Assembly: GCA_018004935.1 (NCBI GenBank)
Contig: JAGNBF010000074.1
Span: 1-39,137, forward strand
Length of the DNA stretch: 39,137 nt
From: Chloroflexota bacterium
Lineage (GTDB): Bacteria > Chloroflexota > Anaerolineae > Promineifilales > Promineifilaceae
Direction of reading: 5' to 3'
Positions 23,293 through 31,055 of this stretch are shown piece by piece. Position numbers and translations under genes: made by a program. The notes under the pieces were generated by a model, which searched no databases, was not told where the DNA came from, and worked only from the letters and a program-made list of their open reading frames with translations. The stretch's first letter is position 1. Each line of letters begins with the position of its first letter.

Positions 23293-23330
23293 GTAAACAG
23301 TGAACAGTGAACAGTGAACAGTGAACAGTA
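23293..23330. repeat. AGTGAAC heptamer tandem repeat
   Basis: About five tandem AGTGAAC or AGTAAAC units, the same heptamer as at 17056-17140. A further set in the opposite sense (CACTGTTCACTA) lies at 23443-23472, just at the stop of the next gene. Confidence 0.8.
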
Positions 23331-23334
23331 GAGT

Positions 23335-23423
23335 TTATCGGTAATAACCTTCCGAAGGTTTATGTCAACTAACTGCTCAAAGGTACAAACCTTCGGAAGG
23401 TTTCCAAATGTTATTGCCGATAA
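23335..23423. repeat. Nested inverted repeat
   Basis: Outer arms TTATCGGTAATAA and TTATTGCCGATAA, inner arms AACCTTCCGAAGGTTT and AAACCTTCGGAAGGTT, each inner arm itself a palindrome around TTCCGAA or TTCGGAA. It lies between the epimerase and GT4 genes. Confidence 0.75.
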
Positions 23424-23455
23424 TGTCTAGTGAATAGTTTTTCCGGTACTGTTCA

Positions 23456-24595
23456 CTAGACACTGTTCACTACTTGTTCATAACAGGCCAGAATCCCCTC
23501 GGCGGTTCTGCGCCAGGAGAATTGGGCCGAGCGGGTATAACCAAGCTGACGCAGGCGTTCTTGTTCTGCCGGGTTGGTCAGTAGGGTTTGTAAATGGTGA
23601 GCCAGGGTGGCGTCGTCTTCGGCGTCCACAATAAGGCCCGCATTTCCGGCCACTTCGGGAATAGAACCCCGGTCGGAGCCGATGAAGGGCGCACCACAGG
23701 TCATGGCTTCCAAAATGGGCAGGCCAAACCCTTCGATCCAGGAAGGAAAGACGAAGGCCTGGGCATTGGAGAACAGGACGATCAAATCTTCCCGCGAGGG
23801 GCGGATGAGCAGGCGGGCGTGCCCTTCGGCCACGGCTTCGTGGATGACGGGCCAGGGGTCGGGGCGGCGGGAGAAGAAGACGATCTGGTATTGTTGGCGC
23901 AGGGCTTCGGGCAGGCGGCGCCAGGCGCGAATGATGACACCGGGGTTTTTGAGGCCATCGGCCAGGATGTAGGGGCGGGTGAGGTTATGACGTTGCTGGA
24001 CATCCTGATACGCGGCCGCGTCGTCTACCCGCCTCAAATCAGGTGTGGGCGCATGGTGGATAGCCGTAATTTTCTGCGGTGACAACCGGCCATACCGGGC
24101 AATCTGCTGGCGGGCATACTCCGAAACAGTCAGGAGCCAATCCGCCTGCCGTACTGCCCGCGTGGAGCAATAATGCAGGTAAGTCATCATCATCACCGTG
24201 CGGGCATTTTTGGGATGCCCTTTGATGATCTCCCACCAGGGCATAATGTTGATTTCGTCGTGCAAGGTGATGACGGATTTTGTGCCGGAGGGGGCAAAAC
24301 CATAGTTGGCCGGGAAATGGGCAATGTCCAGCTTATCCTGGGCCATTGCCTGCTTGAGGCCGCGCAAATCCAGTTGGAAGCTGGAGAGGCCGTTTTTGTA
24401 GGGTAGGGTGCGGACTGTGACCCAGCCGGGCAGGTTGGTCAGTTCAAATGGGGCTTTGTTATCGGCGTAGAGGAAAATCTGGTGATCGCGGGCCACATCC
24501 ACCAGGGCCGGTACGATATGTTGGACGTAGGTATGCACCCCGCCGACTAAACCGTGTGAGAGATAACGCACGTCAATGCCAATCCGCATTAGCAC
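23456..24595 (-). CDS. Glycosyltransferase family 4 (mannosyltransferase-like)
   Basis: A 379-residue GT-B enzyme. The N-terminal domain begins RIGIDVRYLSHGLVGGVHTY, with ITLHDEINIMPWWE and ADWLLTVSEYARQQIARYGR. The donor domain carries FSNAQAFVFPSWIEGFGLPI and EGFGLPILEAMTCGAP, the E-X7-E motif of retaining GT4 enzymes, then GSIPEVAGNAGLIVD. It is close in pattern to mannosyltransferases such as MtfB/WbdA-type proteins, but donor choice cannot be read. Its start overlaps the end of the upstream GT4 gene by seven bases, so the two are translationally coupled. Confidence 0.88.
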   Translation of the reverse strand: MLMRIGIDVRYLSHGLVGGVHTYVQHIVPALVDVARDHQIFLYADNKAPFELTNLPGWVTVRTLPYKNGLSSFQLDLRGLKQAMAQDKLDIAHFPANYGFAPSGTKSVITLHDEINIMPWWEIIKGHPKNARTVMMMTYLHYCSTRAVRQADWLLTVSEYARQQIARYGRLSPQKITAIHHAPTPDLRRVDDAAAYQDVQQRHNLTRPYILADGLKNPGVIIRAWRRLPEALRQQYQIVFFSRRPDPWPVIHEAVAEGHARLLIRPSREDLIVLFSNAQAFVFPSWIEGFGLPILEAMTCGAPFIGSDRGSIPEVAGNAGLIVDAEDDATLAHHLQTLLTNPAEQERLRQLGYTRSAQFSWRRTAEGILACYEQVVNSV

Positions 24596-25887
24596 ACCAC
24601 CCTTTGGTAAATGGCTTCCAATTCGTCAATTTCTTGGGCCACCGTTTTGACTGGTTGGATACCGGCTTGCAACTGACCCAGCAGGGCGGGTTCTTCAATG
24701 AGACGGCGTAACTGTTGGGCTAACGCGGCCGCGTTCCCCGCCTCAAACCGTAGCCCATCTTGCCCATGTGTCACCAGCTCCGCCATCCCGCCCAGGTCTG
24801 ACACGATGACCGGGGTGCGGTGGGCAAACGCTTCTACGATGACGTTGGGGCTGTTTTCGTACCAGAGCGACGGGACAACCAGCACATCAATGTTCTGTAA
24901 GACCCGGCCTACATCATGGGCCTGGTATAACCCGGCCAGATGGAGCCGGTTATCTTTTTGACTCAGGGCTTCCAGGCGGCGGGTGTAATCAGGGAAGGGG
25001 GTGATGTTGCCGTAGGCGTGGACGGTAAGGGGGAGAGAGGGGAGTTGCGATGCGGCCGCGAACAACACATCTACTCCCTTATGCGGCGCAATTTGCCCAA
25101 AATACCCTACCCGCAACCGCGTAGACGGGGTTTTCACCAGCAGAGACGCTTCAATCTCTGGCATATCAAACCCCTGCCGCGAAAACGTCAATTTCGATAG
25201 CGCAATCCCCGACTCCGCAAATACCCGTTCAAAAAAATGGGAACGGCAAATAATTGCCTCAGCCTGGTTTAAAGTTTGCTGTAAAAACGCCTGCCTTTCT
25301 GCCACCTGCTGAATACGATCCGTTTGTCGTCGCCAATAATGATCCATCAGACCGGGCAACCGTTGATCCAGCCAGCGATAACGGCGTTGTTCTTCGCCCA
25401 AACAGCGGGCACAAACAGACGCCTGAATCGGAAAAGTGGAAACATCGCCATTGCTCCGCAACATGGTGATGCGGGGGCAGAGAAACCAGAAATCCATCAG
25501 GCTGACAACCACGGGCAGGTTGTGTTTGTGAGCAACGGGGATGGTACTGCCAGAAAGCAGATAACCACTGATCAGATGAAAGAGATCGGGCTTTTGCTCG
25601 GCCAGATATTGATCCAGGTGTTGGGCGACCCATTGGTTATCATAGGCATAACGGAACATATCAGGCGCATCGGCCAGGTTAAAAAACAGTCGCCGCACGG
25701 GAATATCGTCGTAAACATCATCTTGCCACAACAACCGTTCCGGCGAAGGTTGGTCAATCCGTTCTACGCAGATCACCCGGATGTCGTGGCCGCGTTGCCG
25801 CAAACTTTGGGCCATGCGGTACGCTTCTTGCTCCGCTCCGGCGGTATAGGTGGGGGGGAAATGGTGTACACCAATAACGATTTTCAT
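24589..25887 (-). CDS. Glycosyltransferase family 4
   Basis: A 432-residue GT-B enzyme: MKIVIGVHHFPPTYTAGAEQ, a long N-terminal domain (1-225) with an unusual cysteine cluster (LMDFWFLCPRI and ASVCARCLGEEQRR), then RVGYFGQIAPHKGVDVLFAA and the donor site VVPSLWYENSPNVIVEAFAH with E-X7-E. CARCLGE-type insertions are known in GT4 enzymes of bacterial polysaccharide clusters and may bind zinc. It overlaps the flippase gene upstream by four bases and the next GT4 downstream by seven, forming a tightly packed three-gene unit. Confidence 0.88.
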   Translation of the reverse strand: MKIVIGVHHFPPTYTAGAEQEAYRMAQSLRQRGHDIRVICVERIDQPSPERLLWQDDVYDDIPVRRLFFNLADAPDMFRYAYDNQWVAQHLDQYLAEQKPDLFHLISGYLLSGSTIPVAHKHNLPVVVSLMDFWFLCPRITMLRSNGDVSTFPIQASVCARCLGEEQRRYRWLDQRLPGLMDHYWRRQTDRIQQVAERQAFLQQTLNQAEAIICRSHFFERVFAESGIALSKLTFSRQGFDMPEIEASLLVKTPSTRLRVGYFGQIAPHKGVDVLFAAASQLPSLPLTVHAYGNITPFPDYTRRLEALSQKDNRLHLAGLYQAHDVGRVLQNIDVLVVPSLWYENSPNVIVEAFAHRTPVIVSDLGGMAELVTHGQDGLRFEAGNAAALAQQLRRLIEEPALLGQLQAGIQPVKTVAQEIDELEAIYQRVVC

Positions 25888-27404
25888 GGGGTCGCCCGCA
25901 AACGCCGCAAACGTCCAGTAAATTTGGCCTGAAACCCTTTAATTACTTCCCATTCCCACTCATTAAACGGATGAAGCAAGAAAAGTGTGCCGCTGTAAAC
26001 GACAGCCCCAATGGGAATTAACATTAGCATGTTCCAATCACGCAGTAAAAAGATCACCAGCCCCATGAGTAATCCGGCGCTTACAGGCTTCATAATGGTA
26101 TTTTTGACATCAGTGAGGGGGAAGTCGGTGTGGAGCACCATGTAGAACATAACAAGCGCGGCCGCTTCCGTTGCCACCGTTGTGATCGCCGCCCCGACAT
26201 ACCCATAACGCGGAACCACATACAGATTGGCCGAAAGGTTAAGCAAAAAGGCAAAAAAGTAAACGCGGGCCGCCTTCTTTTCTTTATCTGATGCGGTCGT
26301 CAGGCTCCCACAAATCCAGCTCAAGCTAAGGAGCGGAATCGTCCAGATTAAGATCGCCAGTACGGGCACTGAGGGAAGATAACTCTCCCCATATAAAAGG
26401 CGGGTAATTGGCTCGGCCAGTACCGAAATCCCCACTCCAATGGGCATAGAAACAGTAGCCATAAACTTAATAACCGTATTAAAAGTCTGGTGAACACGCT
26501 CTTTAGACAGCCCAAAATGGCGAGACATTTGCGGTGTCAGGGGAGTAACAACAGCCATGGGAATAAAGAGAAACCGTTGTGTCAGGTTGTAAGCGGCTTT
26601 GTACCAACCGACTTCTTCTGGGGAGCGATTCAAGGACAGGATGACGGTGTCGAGATCAGTGGCGGCCATGATGGTAAAGGTGATGATGGCAAAGGGTAAA
26701 CTATGCCACAATATAGGCAACCATTCCCGGGGAGTCACATGAAATTTGAGTTTAGCCAGTTTTAAGCGGCGGATGTAACGAATGCCAATGATAGCGGAGA
26801 TAGGCAAGCCAATGTACGAAGCAACGATGAGACCATGAAAGGGGATACCGAGTACCAAAACAACGGTCCCGGCGAGAACAAAAAATAACTGGTTCACAGC
26901 GTTGAGGGTAGAACCATAATCCACACGTTCATGGGCCGTCAAGACAAGTTGCATGGGACCATAAAAGGCAAAAATAAAATAGCTTAAGCACAGAAGAAAG
27001 ATGCCCCACACCATAGTAGGTTCGTAATCGGCGATAAAGGCGGCACTAAGGGTGATGAAGAGGGTGGCGACAGCGGCAAGAATGAGGCGGACACAAGCAA
27101 CGTTCCAGAACATTTCGTCGGCGGTTTTGCGGCCGCGAGCAATCTCCCGCGTCACATATTGGGTCATGCCCAGGTCACCAATAATGGAAAAGATGGCGGC
27201 GTAGGCCAGGGCCGTGTTGTAGAGGCCGTACCGTTCATCCCCCAGGCGGCGCACCACAAACACATTAAAAATGAAGCTAAGGATGGAAACGATGGTACTA
27301 GAAGCCAGAAAATAGAGGGTGTTTTTGACCAGCGTCGCGGCCGCGCTTTGGGCACTTTCCAGGACAGGGGACGACGGAGTTGAAACTAAATTTTCATCTT
27401 GCAT
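25884..27404 (-). CDS. Oligosaccharide flippase (Wzx/MVF family)
   Basis: A 506-residue polytopic membrane protein with about 12-14 helices. The family start is TLVKNTLYFLASSTIVSILS, then VVRRLGDERYGLYNTALAYA, GDLGMTQYVTREIARG and later AATDLDTVILSLNRSPEEVG, all characteristic of polysaccharide-export flippases that move lipid-linked oligosaccharide across the inner membrane. It is the first gene of the polysaccharide run and overlaps the GT4 gene by four bases. No promoter is obvious in the 379 bases upstream. Three GCGGCCGC octamers code Ala-Ala-Ala or Arg-Gly-Arg, one (27337) in the N-terminal tail. Confidence 0.9.
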   Translation of the reverse strand: MQDENLVSTPSSPVLESAQSAAATLVKNTLYFLASSTIVSILSFIFNVFVVRRLGDERYGLYNTALAYAAIFSIIGDLGMTQYVTREIARGRKTADEMFWNVACVRLILAAVATLFITLSAAFIADYEPTMVWGIFLLCLSYFIFAFYGPMQLVLTAHERVDYGSTLNAVNQLFFVLAGTVVLVLGIPFHGLIVASYIGLPISAIIGIRYIRRLKLAKLKFHVTPREWLPILWHSLPFAIITFTIMAATDLDTVILSLNRSPEEVGWYKAAYNLTQRFLFIPMAVVTPLTPQMSRHFGLSKERVHQTFNTVIKFMATVSMPIGVGISVLAEPITRLLYGESYLPSVPVLAILIWTIPLLSLSWICGSLTTASDKEKKAARVYFFAFLLNLSANLYVVPRYGYVGAAITTVATEAAALVMFYMVLHTDFPLTDVKNTIMKPVSAGLLMGLVIFLLRDWNMLMLIPIGAVVYSGTLFLLHPFNEWEWEVIKGFQAKFTGRLRRLRATP

Positions 27405-27783
27405 ACATGACTCAATTGAAGGGTGCTAAAGGAGAGAGGTATCTATACTCGCCAAAAACTATACGCACAAAAAACTGACATCCTTGCCAACAGTGGCCCC
27501 ATCAAGGAATCTACCACAGCCAGTATCATGTGGGCAAAGGGCAAAAACCACATGACCGTCTCCATCTGCGTATTGTCGGTTTTTTAACTTACATGTGGGC
27601 TTACAGGGGGTAATGGGTAATGACCCACCGTCATTTCATGTTTAGTAATCATTCGTAGAACAGCCTTTCAGGCTGTTCACCCGCTCGAGAAAAGAAATAC
27701 CGGCAAACACCAGGAGCAAACCCAATTGAAAATTGCGGATAAATAGACGAAACCCCTAAAATTGGTTATAATAGTAACTATCT
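27405..27783. other. Intergenic region between flippase and tmRNA
   Basis: No gene. It contains two small hairpins (CATGTGG / CCACATG at about 27527-27553, and GAACAGCCT-TTC-AGGCTGTTC at 27658-27678) and the tmRNA promoter at its right end. Confidence 0.6.
27744..27772 (+). promoter_or_regulatory. Promoter of the tmRNA gene
   Basis: TAGACG (-35, 27744-27749) and a perfect TATAAT (-10, 27767-27772) are separated by 17 bases. The mature tmRNA starts 11 bases after the -10, so the transcript may begin at or next to the mature 5' end. Confidence 0.7.
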
Positions 27784-28186
27784 GGGGATGACAGGCTTCG
27801 ACGGGGAAGGTTGATCCTGGATGGCAAGCCGAGCACGCTTACACCCTCGTAAAACTGGAGCAACAATTAAGTGCTAACAACAACGCACGATACAACGCTC
27901 TCCCCCTCGCCGCCTAATCTCGGCTAAAGGGAAGCAAAGGCTCTGAAACGGGCCGCGTCTTCTATCAACGCTCATTGGCCGGAGATAGACAGGCGACACC
28001 AAGTCAATGTGCGCTTCGCCCACACCGATAGGCGTAGCTAAGCGGCTCTTTCGGGAGTCATCGGTTCGTCACCATGTGATCCCGGTCAGCAGGGGCTATG
28101 GGGATTAAAAGCAAATGAGCTGACTATGCTTGTAGAAGTTCAGCGGTCGAGTTTTTCGGACGCGGGTTCGATTCCCGCCATCTCCA
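27784..28186 (+). ncRNA. ssrA: Transfer-messenger RNA (tmRNA)
   Basis: A one-piece tmRNA that rescues stalled ribosomes. The 5' end GGGGATGACAGGCTTCGACG and the 3' end GGGTTCGATTCCCGCC are the conserved tRNA-like parts; GGGGATG pairs with CATCTCC to make the acceptor stem. The discriminator A is at 28186, and CCA is not encoded (CTA follows). The tag frame begins GCT at 27873 and reads ANNNARYNALPLAA before TAA at 27915-27917. The Ala-Asn start and the Leu-Ala-Ala end are those of known tags, which are recognised by ClpXP-type proteases. It has its own promoter and terminator and is the only intact plus-strand gene seen. Confidence 0.95.
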
Positions 28187-28190
28187 CTAA

Positions 28191-28223
28191 AAACGCCTGC
28201 GGTTAACCGCAGGCGTTTTTTTT
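28191..28223 (+). terminator. Intrinsic terminator of tmRNA
   Basis: A perfect stem AAACGCCTGCGG / CCGCAGGCGTTT with a TTAA loop is followed by eight T. A MITE-like element sits directly in the T-run. Confidence 0.9.
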
Positions 28224-28333
28224 GTTCTTTGGGAATTCAGGGGATTGACACCAACTGTAGGGGTTGATCTATTGCCTGCCCCGTGTGGGGCAACCACAAG
28301 GGTTGCCCGTACCTCACGAAACCCCAAAGAACC
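28223..28333. repeat. MITE-like element, family 1, inserted at the tmRNA terminator
   Basis: Ends are TGTTCTTTGGGAATTCAGGG and TCACGAAACCCCAAAGAACC. Both flanks carry GTTTTTTT (28215-28222 and 28334-28341), consistent with an 8-bp target duplication of the terminator T-run. The interior matches copy 3 (4260-4369) closely. Confidence 0.75.
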
Positions 28334-28351
28334 GTTTTTTTTGTCATATTC

Positions 28352-28452
28352 GTATCTTCTCAATGTTTCGAGGGAAACGTGGCCTGAGCCTGTCGAAGGC
28401 CGTTGGTTGAGCGTGTCTCAACCAACACCACCGCGCTTTATTGAGAAGATAC
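28352..28452. repeat. Element with 13-bp perfect terminal inverted repeats
   Basis: GTATCTTCTCAAT on the left and ATTGAGAAGATAC on the right are exact inverses. Inside are TTCGAGGGAAACGTGGCCTG and a hairpin GTTGGTTGAG / CTCAACCAAC. A related piece, without the right end, is at about 31562-31619 in inverse orientation. Confidence 0.75.
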
Positions 28453-28483
28453 CCGTATTCCCCCTTACCTCTTACTTACCCTG

Positions 28484-28834
28484 TTACTCGCGGCGAGTCA
28501 CCATGGGACCCATCGGGCGACCGCCCATGAGGTGCATGTGGAGATGGAATACCTCTTGCCCTCCATGCCGGTTGCAGTTAATCATAATCCGGTAGCCATC
28601 CTCGGCAATCCCTTCCTGGGCGGCGAGTTTCTTCGCCACCAATAACATCCGCCCGGCGATGCGTTCATCTTCTTCCGTCAGATCGTTAACTGTGGGGATT
28701 TCTTTGTTGGGGACGATGAGAATATGCACTGGGGCCTGGGGATTAATATCACGAAAGGCCGTCACGAGATCGTCCTTGTATAACACGGTAGCGGAAATTT
28801 CCTGGTTAATGATTCGGCTGAATATGGTAGGCAT
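28484..28834 (-). CDS. HIT family (histidine triad) nucleotide-binding protein
   Basis: A 116-residue HINT-branch hydrolase. It starts [20 protein letters not shown], continues [20 protein letters not shown], and ends with the triad [10 protein letters not shown] (His97, His99, His101), where the middle His is the nucleophile that attacks nucleoside phosphoramidates. Length and every block are standard for HinT/PKCI-type proteins, which are cytoplasmic dimers. AAGGA lies eight bases before the ATG. It follows the DUF3253 gene with a 51-base spacer and may share its transcript. Confidence 0.93.
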   Translation of the reverse strand: MPTIFSRIINQEISATVLYKDDLVTAFRDINPQAPVHILIVPNKEIPTVNDLTEEDERIAGRMLLVAKKLAAQEGIAEDGYRIMINCNRHGGQEVFHLHMHLMGGRPMGPMVTRRE

Positions 28835-28885
28835 AGCTCTTATCCTTGGAGAACATTAAGGAAGGAAAATTAAATCGGTTACTGT

Positions 28886-29191
28886 TCACTCTTCTGCTGT
28901 GGGCGGGGCCAGGCGCAAGCGAATCAGTCCTTTGACCTCGCCTGGGTCGGCAACCTGACCTTTACGTAGGATGACGATTTGCCCGGCCTCGGCCATCTGA
29001 CGGGCAAAGAGGCGGATACGTTTGAGCAGGGTTTGCCATTTCTCGGGGTAGATGGCTTGAGCGACGGCTTCGGGGGTGGTGTAACCTTGTGGCCCCGCGG
29101 CCGCGCACTGTTCTAATATTGTGGTCTTCACTAAATCATCAGCGATCCGTCGTTTCTTCTGGGGTTGGTTGGGATCAGGCAGAGTGGGCAT
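28886..29191 (-). CDS. DUF3253 family protein
   Basis: A 101-residue protein with a basic N-terminus (QPQKKRRIADDLVKTTILEQ) and a winged-helix-like core: GYTTPEAVAQAIYPEKWQTL, LLKRIRLFARQMAEAGQIVI, then LRKGQVADPGEVKGLIRLRL. This matches the DUF3253 pattern, a small helix-turn-helix fold of unknown function whose ending (KGxxVDP...KGxIRLR) is conserved. Its ATG is separated by only one base from the crotonase stop, so it is translationally coupled to that gene. One GCGGCCGC octamer codes CAAAGP. Confidence 0.8.
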   Translation of the reverse strand: MPTLPDPNQPQKKRRIADDLVKTTILEQCAAAGPQGYTTPEAVAQAIYPEKWQTLLKRIRLFARQMAEAGQIVILRKGQVADPGEVKGLIRLRLAPPTAEE

Positions 29192-29192
29192 G

Positions 29193-29975
29193 TTAGCGTC
29201 CTTTGAATTGCGCCTCCCGGCGTTGAATGAATGACATCACCCCTTCCTGGGCATCCTCACTCTGCATAAGGGGGAGCAGGTCAGGCATCAGGCGGGCAAA
29301 AGCGGCCTGTTCGCCCTCATGACGAGCCAACCGGGATGAAGCTAGAGTAGCATATACCCCGAGTGGGGCCTGCATGGCAATGGTTTCGGCTAAGGTAAAC
29401 GCGGCCGCGACCTGCTCACCAGCCGGTACCACTTTCTGCACCAACCCCAGGCGATACGCTTCTTCAGCGTTGAACTCATCTCCTGTCAGCAAGTAGCGCA
29501 TAGCATTGCCCCAACCAATTTCCTGGACAAAACGTACCGTTGCCCCACCGACCGGATAAATACCCCGCTTGATTTCAATCTGGGCAAAACGGGTATCCTC
29601 AGCCGCTACCCGGATATCAGTCGCTAAGAGTAGCTCCAGCCCTACGGTCAGGCAAATGCCCTGAACGGCGATCACTACCGGTTTGCGCAATAGGCGTGTG
29701 ACATCCAGGCCAAAGGGATCTAATTCATCGTCGGCCAGGGTAAGGGGTTGGCCACCGGCAAAAACGGCCGCCCACTGGGGCAAATCTAGCCCCCCAGTAA
29801 AATGATCGCCGTGGGCAAACAGAACCCCACAGCGCAGGTCATTGTCACGTTGGAGTTGCCCATACGCGGCCGCGAGTTGGTGAAACATCTCAATATCAAA
29901 GGCATTGCGTTTATCTGGCCGGTTCAAACCCATCATGAGTATATGGCCGCGTTGTTCAAGCGTAATTTTTGTCAT
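29193..29975 (-). CDS. Enoyl-CoA hydratase/isomerase (crotonase) family protein
   Basis: A 260-residue crotonase-fold protein. It shows LNRPDKRNAFDIEMFHQLAA (acyl-CoA-binding start), HGDHFTGGLDLPQWAAVF (first oxyanion-hole region), QGICLTVGLELLLATDIRVA (second oxyanion-hole strand) and AQIEIKRGIYPVGGATVRFV. The usual hydratase Glu pair is not unambiguous, so the reaction may be isomerase or hydrolase-like rather than hydration. The C-terminal trimerisation helix region is normal. It precedes the DUF3253 gene with a one-base gap. Two GCGGCCGC octamers code Ala-Ala-Ala. Confidence 0.88.
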   Translation of the reverse strand: MTKITLEQRGHILMMGLNRPDKRNAFDIEMFHQLAAAYGQLQRDNDLRCGVLFAHGDHFTGGLDLPQWAAVFAGGQPLTLADDELDPFGLDVTRLLRKPVVIAVQGICLTVGLELLLATDIRVAAEDTRFAQIEIKRGIYPVGGATVRFVQEIGWGNAMRYLLTGDEFNAEEAYRLGLVQKVVPAGEQVAAAFTLAETIAMQAPLGVYATLASSRLARHEGEQAAFARLMPDLLPLMQSEDAQEGVMSFIQRREAQFKGR

Positions 29976-29999
29976 GGCGAAAACCCAGGCAACGTATAC

Positions 30000-30095
30000 T
30001 TAGTGAACATCTAAAAATAACTTCCCGATTTAGACCTGACAGGTTTTCGGAAACCTGTCAGGTCTGTGCGGAACTTATTTTTGGACGATTACTTA
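30000..30095. repeat. TIR repeat with a different core hairpin
   Basis: The outer arms TAGTGAACATCTAAAAATAA and TTATTTTTGGACGATTACTT are those of the family at 20951 and 37524, but the core is a perfect hairpin GACCTGACAGGTTT / AAACCTGTCAGGTC with a TCGG loop. It overlaps the stop codon of the SMP-30-like gene. Confidence 0.75.
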
Positions 30096-31055
30096 GCGCC
30101 AGTGCCGCATGGGCAAACCGGGCACAGGGGAATGAAACTTAACCAGATGGGGCATTGCCAATGATCCCAGGTAAACAGTCTGCAAATCAGGTCCGGCAAA
30201 GGTGACACTGGCTGGGAATTGTAATGTAGCACCGACACAGGCATACATATCCATCGGCTGTAAGGCACTGGCGTTAATCTTCTCCGTTGCGTTATTTAAC
30301 GCCCCTTCATTACGGTCTTCAAAGACCATATGGAAATCCCCATCTGGGGTGATGATACCCAGCCCATTGCTGATGACCGTTGTCACCCACAGATTACCGT
30401 CAGCATCAAAGGTGAAACCGTCTACGTAACGTCCCTCGCCTAAATGGCCGGGGGCAACCTCTTCTTGTGGCCCCAAAGAGCCATCCTCATTTACTTTATA
30501 ACGTACGATACGGCACATCATCGTTTCGGCGGCGTAGAGGTAGCTCTCATCAGCATTCAGGCGGATTTCGTTGGTGAAGTATAGGCCATCAGCAACAATG
30601 CGGGGGCCTTGCTCGTCCCAAAGGATGATATACCCATCGGGGCGGGGAGCGGCGCAGGCGACAAACCAGGGAATATCGCGACTGGAGATAGAAATCCACA
30701 AACGATCCTGACTGTCAATAAAAACGTAATTGGCCGAACCGAGGGGCCGTCCTTCGATTTCACTAAGGATGACTTCGTGGTTGCCCTGTCTATCCATTTT
30801 GTAAATATTTCCATTGCCAATGTGGGCAATGTAAAAATTACCCTCTTTATCCATTGCCAGACCATTGGTTTCGCCGGTTATGGTACCAATGGTCGTTTGG
30901 GTTCCATCTGGGTCAATACGGGTAACACTACCCCGGTTATCGGAACACCAGAGGGTGCCATCTTTTTCAGCAATGATACTTTCGGGGCGAGCCAAACCGC
31001 TATGAACAAATTCTAAATCAGATAGATCCAACATGAATGTTTTAACCGAACTCAT
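30093..31055 (-). CDS. SMP-30/gluconolactonase-like beta-propeller protein
   Basis: A 320-residue six-bladed beta-propeller of the SMP-30/LRE family. Blades show GLARPESIIAEKDGTLWCSD, GETNGLAMDKEGNFYIAHIG, SANYVFIDSQDRLWISISSR, LYFTNEIRLNADESYLYAAE and VDGFTFDADGNLWVTTVISN, i.e. the Glu, Asn and Asp positions that bind the metal in lactonases. The likely activity is sugar-lactone hydrolysis, but many members have no proven substrate. AAGGAGC five bases before the ATG at 31055 fixes the start. Its stop codon lies inside the TIR repeat at 30000-30095, so that element provides the last base pairs of the gene. No GCGGCCGC octamer is found in it. Confidence 0.85.
   Translation of the reverse strand: MSSVKTFMLDLSDLEFVHSGLARPESIIAEKDGTLWCSDNRGSVTRIDPDGTQTTIGTITGETNGLAMDKEGNFYIAHIGNGNIYKMDRQGNHEVILSEIEGRPLGSANYVFIDSQDRLWISISSRDIPWFVACAAPRPDGYIILWDEQGPRIVADGLYFTNEIRLNADESYLYAAETMMCRIVRYKVNEDGSLGPQEEVAPGHLGEGRYVDGFTFDADGNLWVTTVISNGLGIITPDGDFHMVFEDRNEGALNNATEKINASALQPMDMYACVGATLQFPASVTFAGPDLQTVYLGSLAMPHLVKFHSPVPGLPMRHWR

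Noticed and set aside
27784-28186. Independent tRNA gene
   Set aside because: The only TTCGATTCC T-loop in the window belongs to the tmRNA; no anticodon arm is present.
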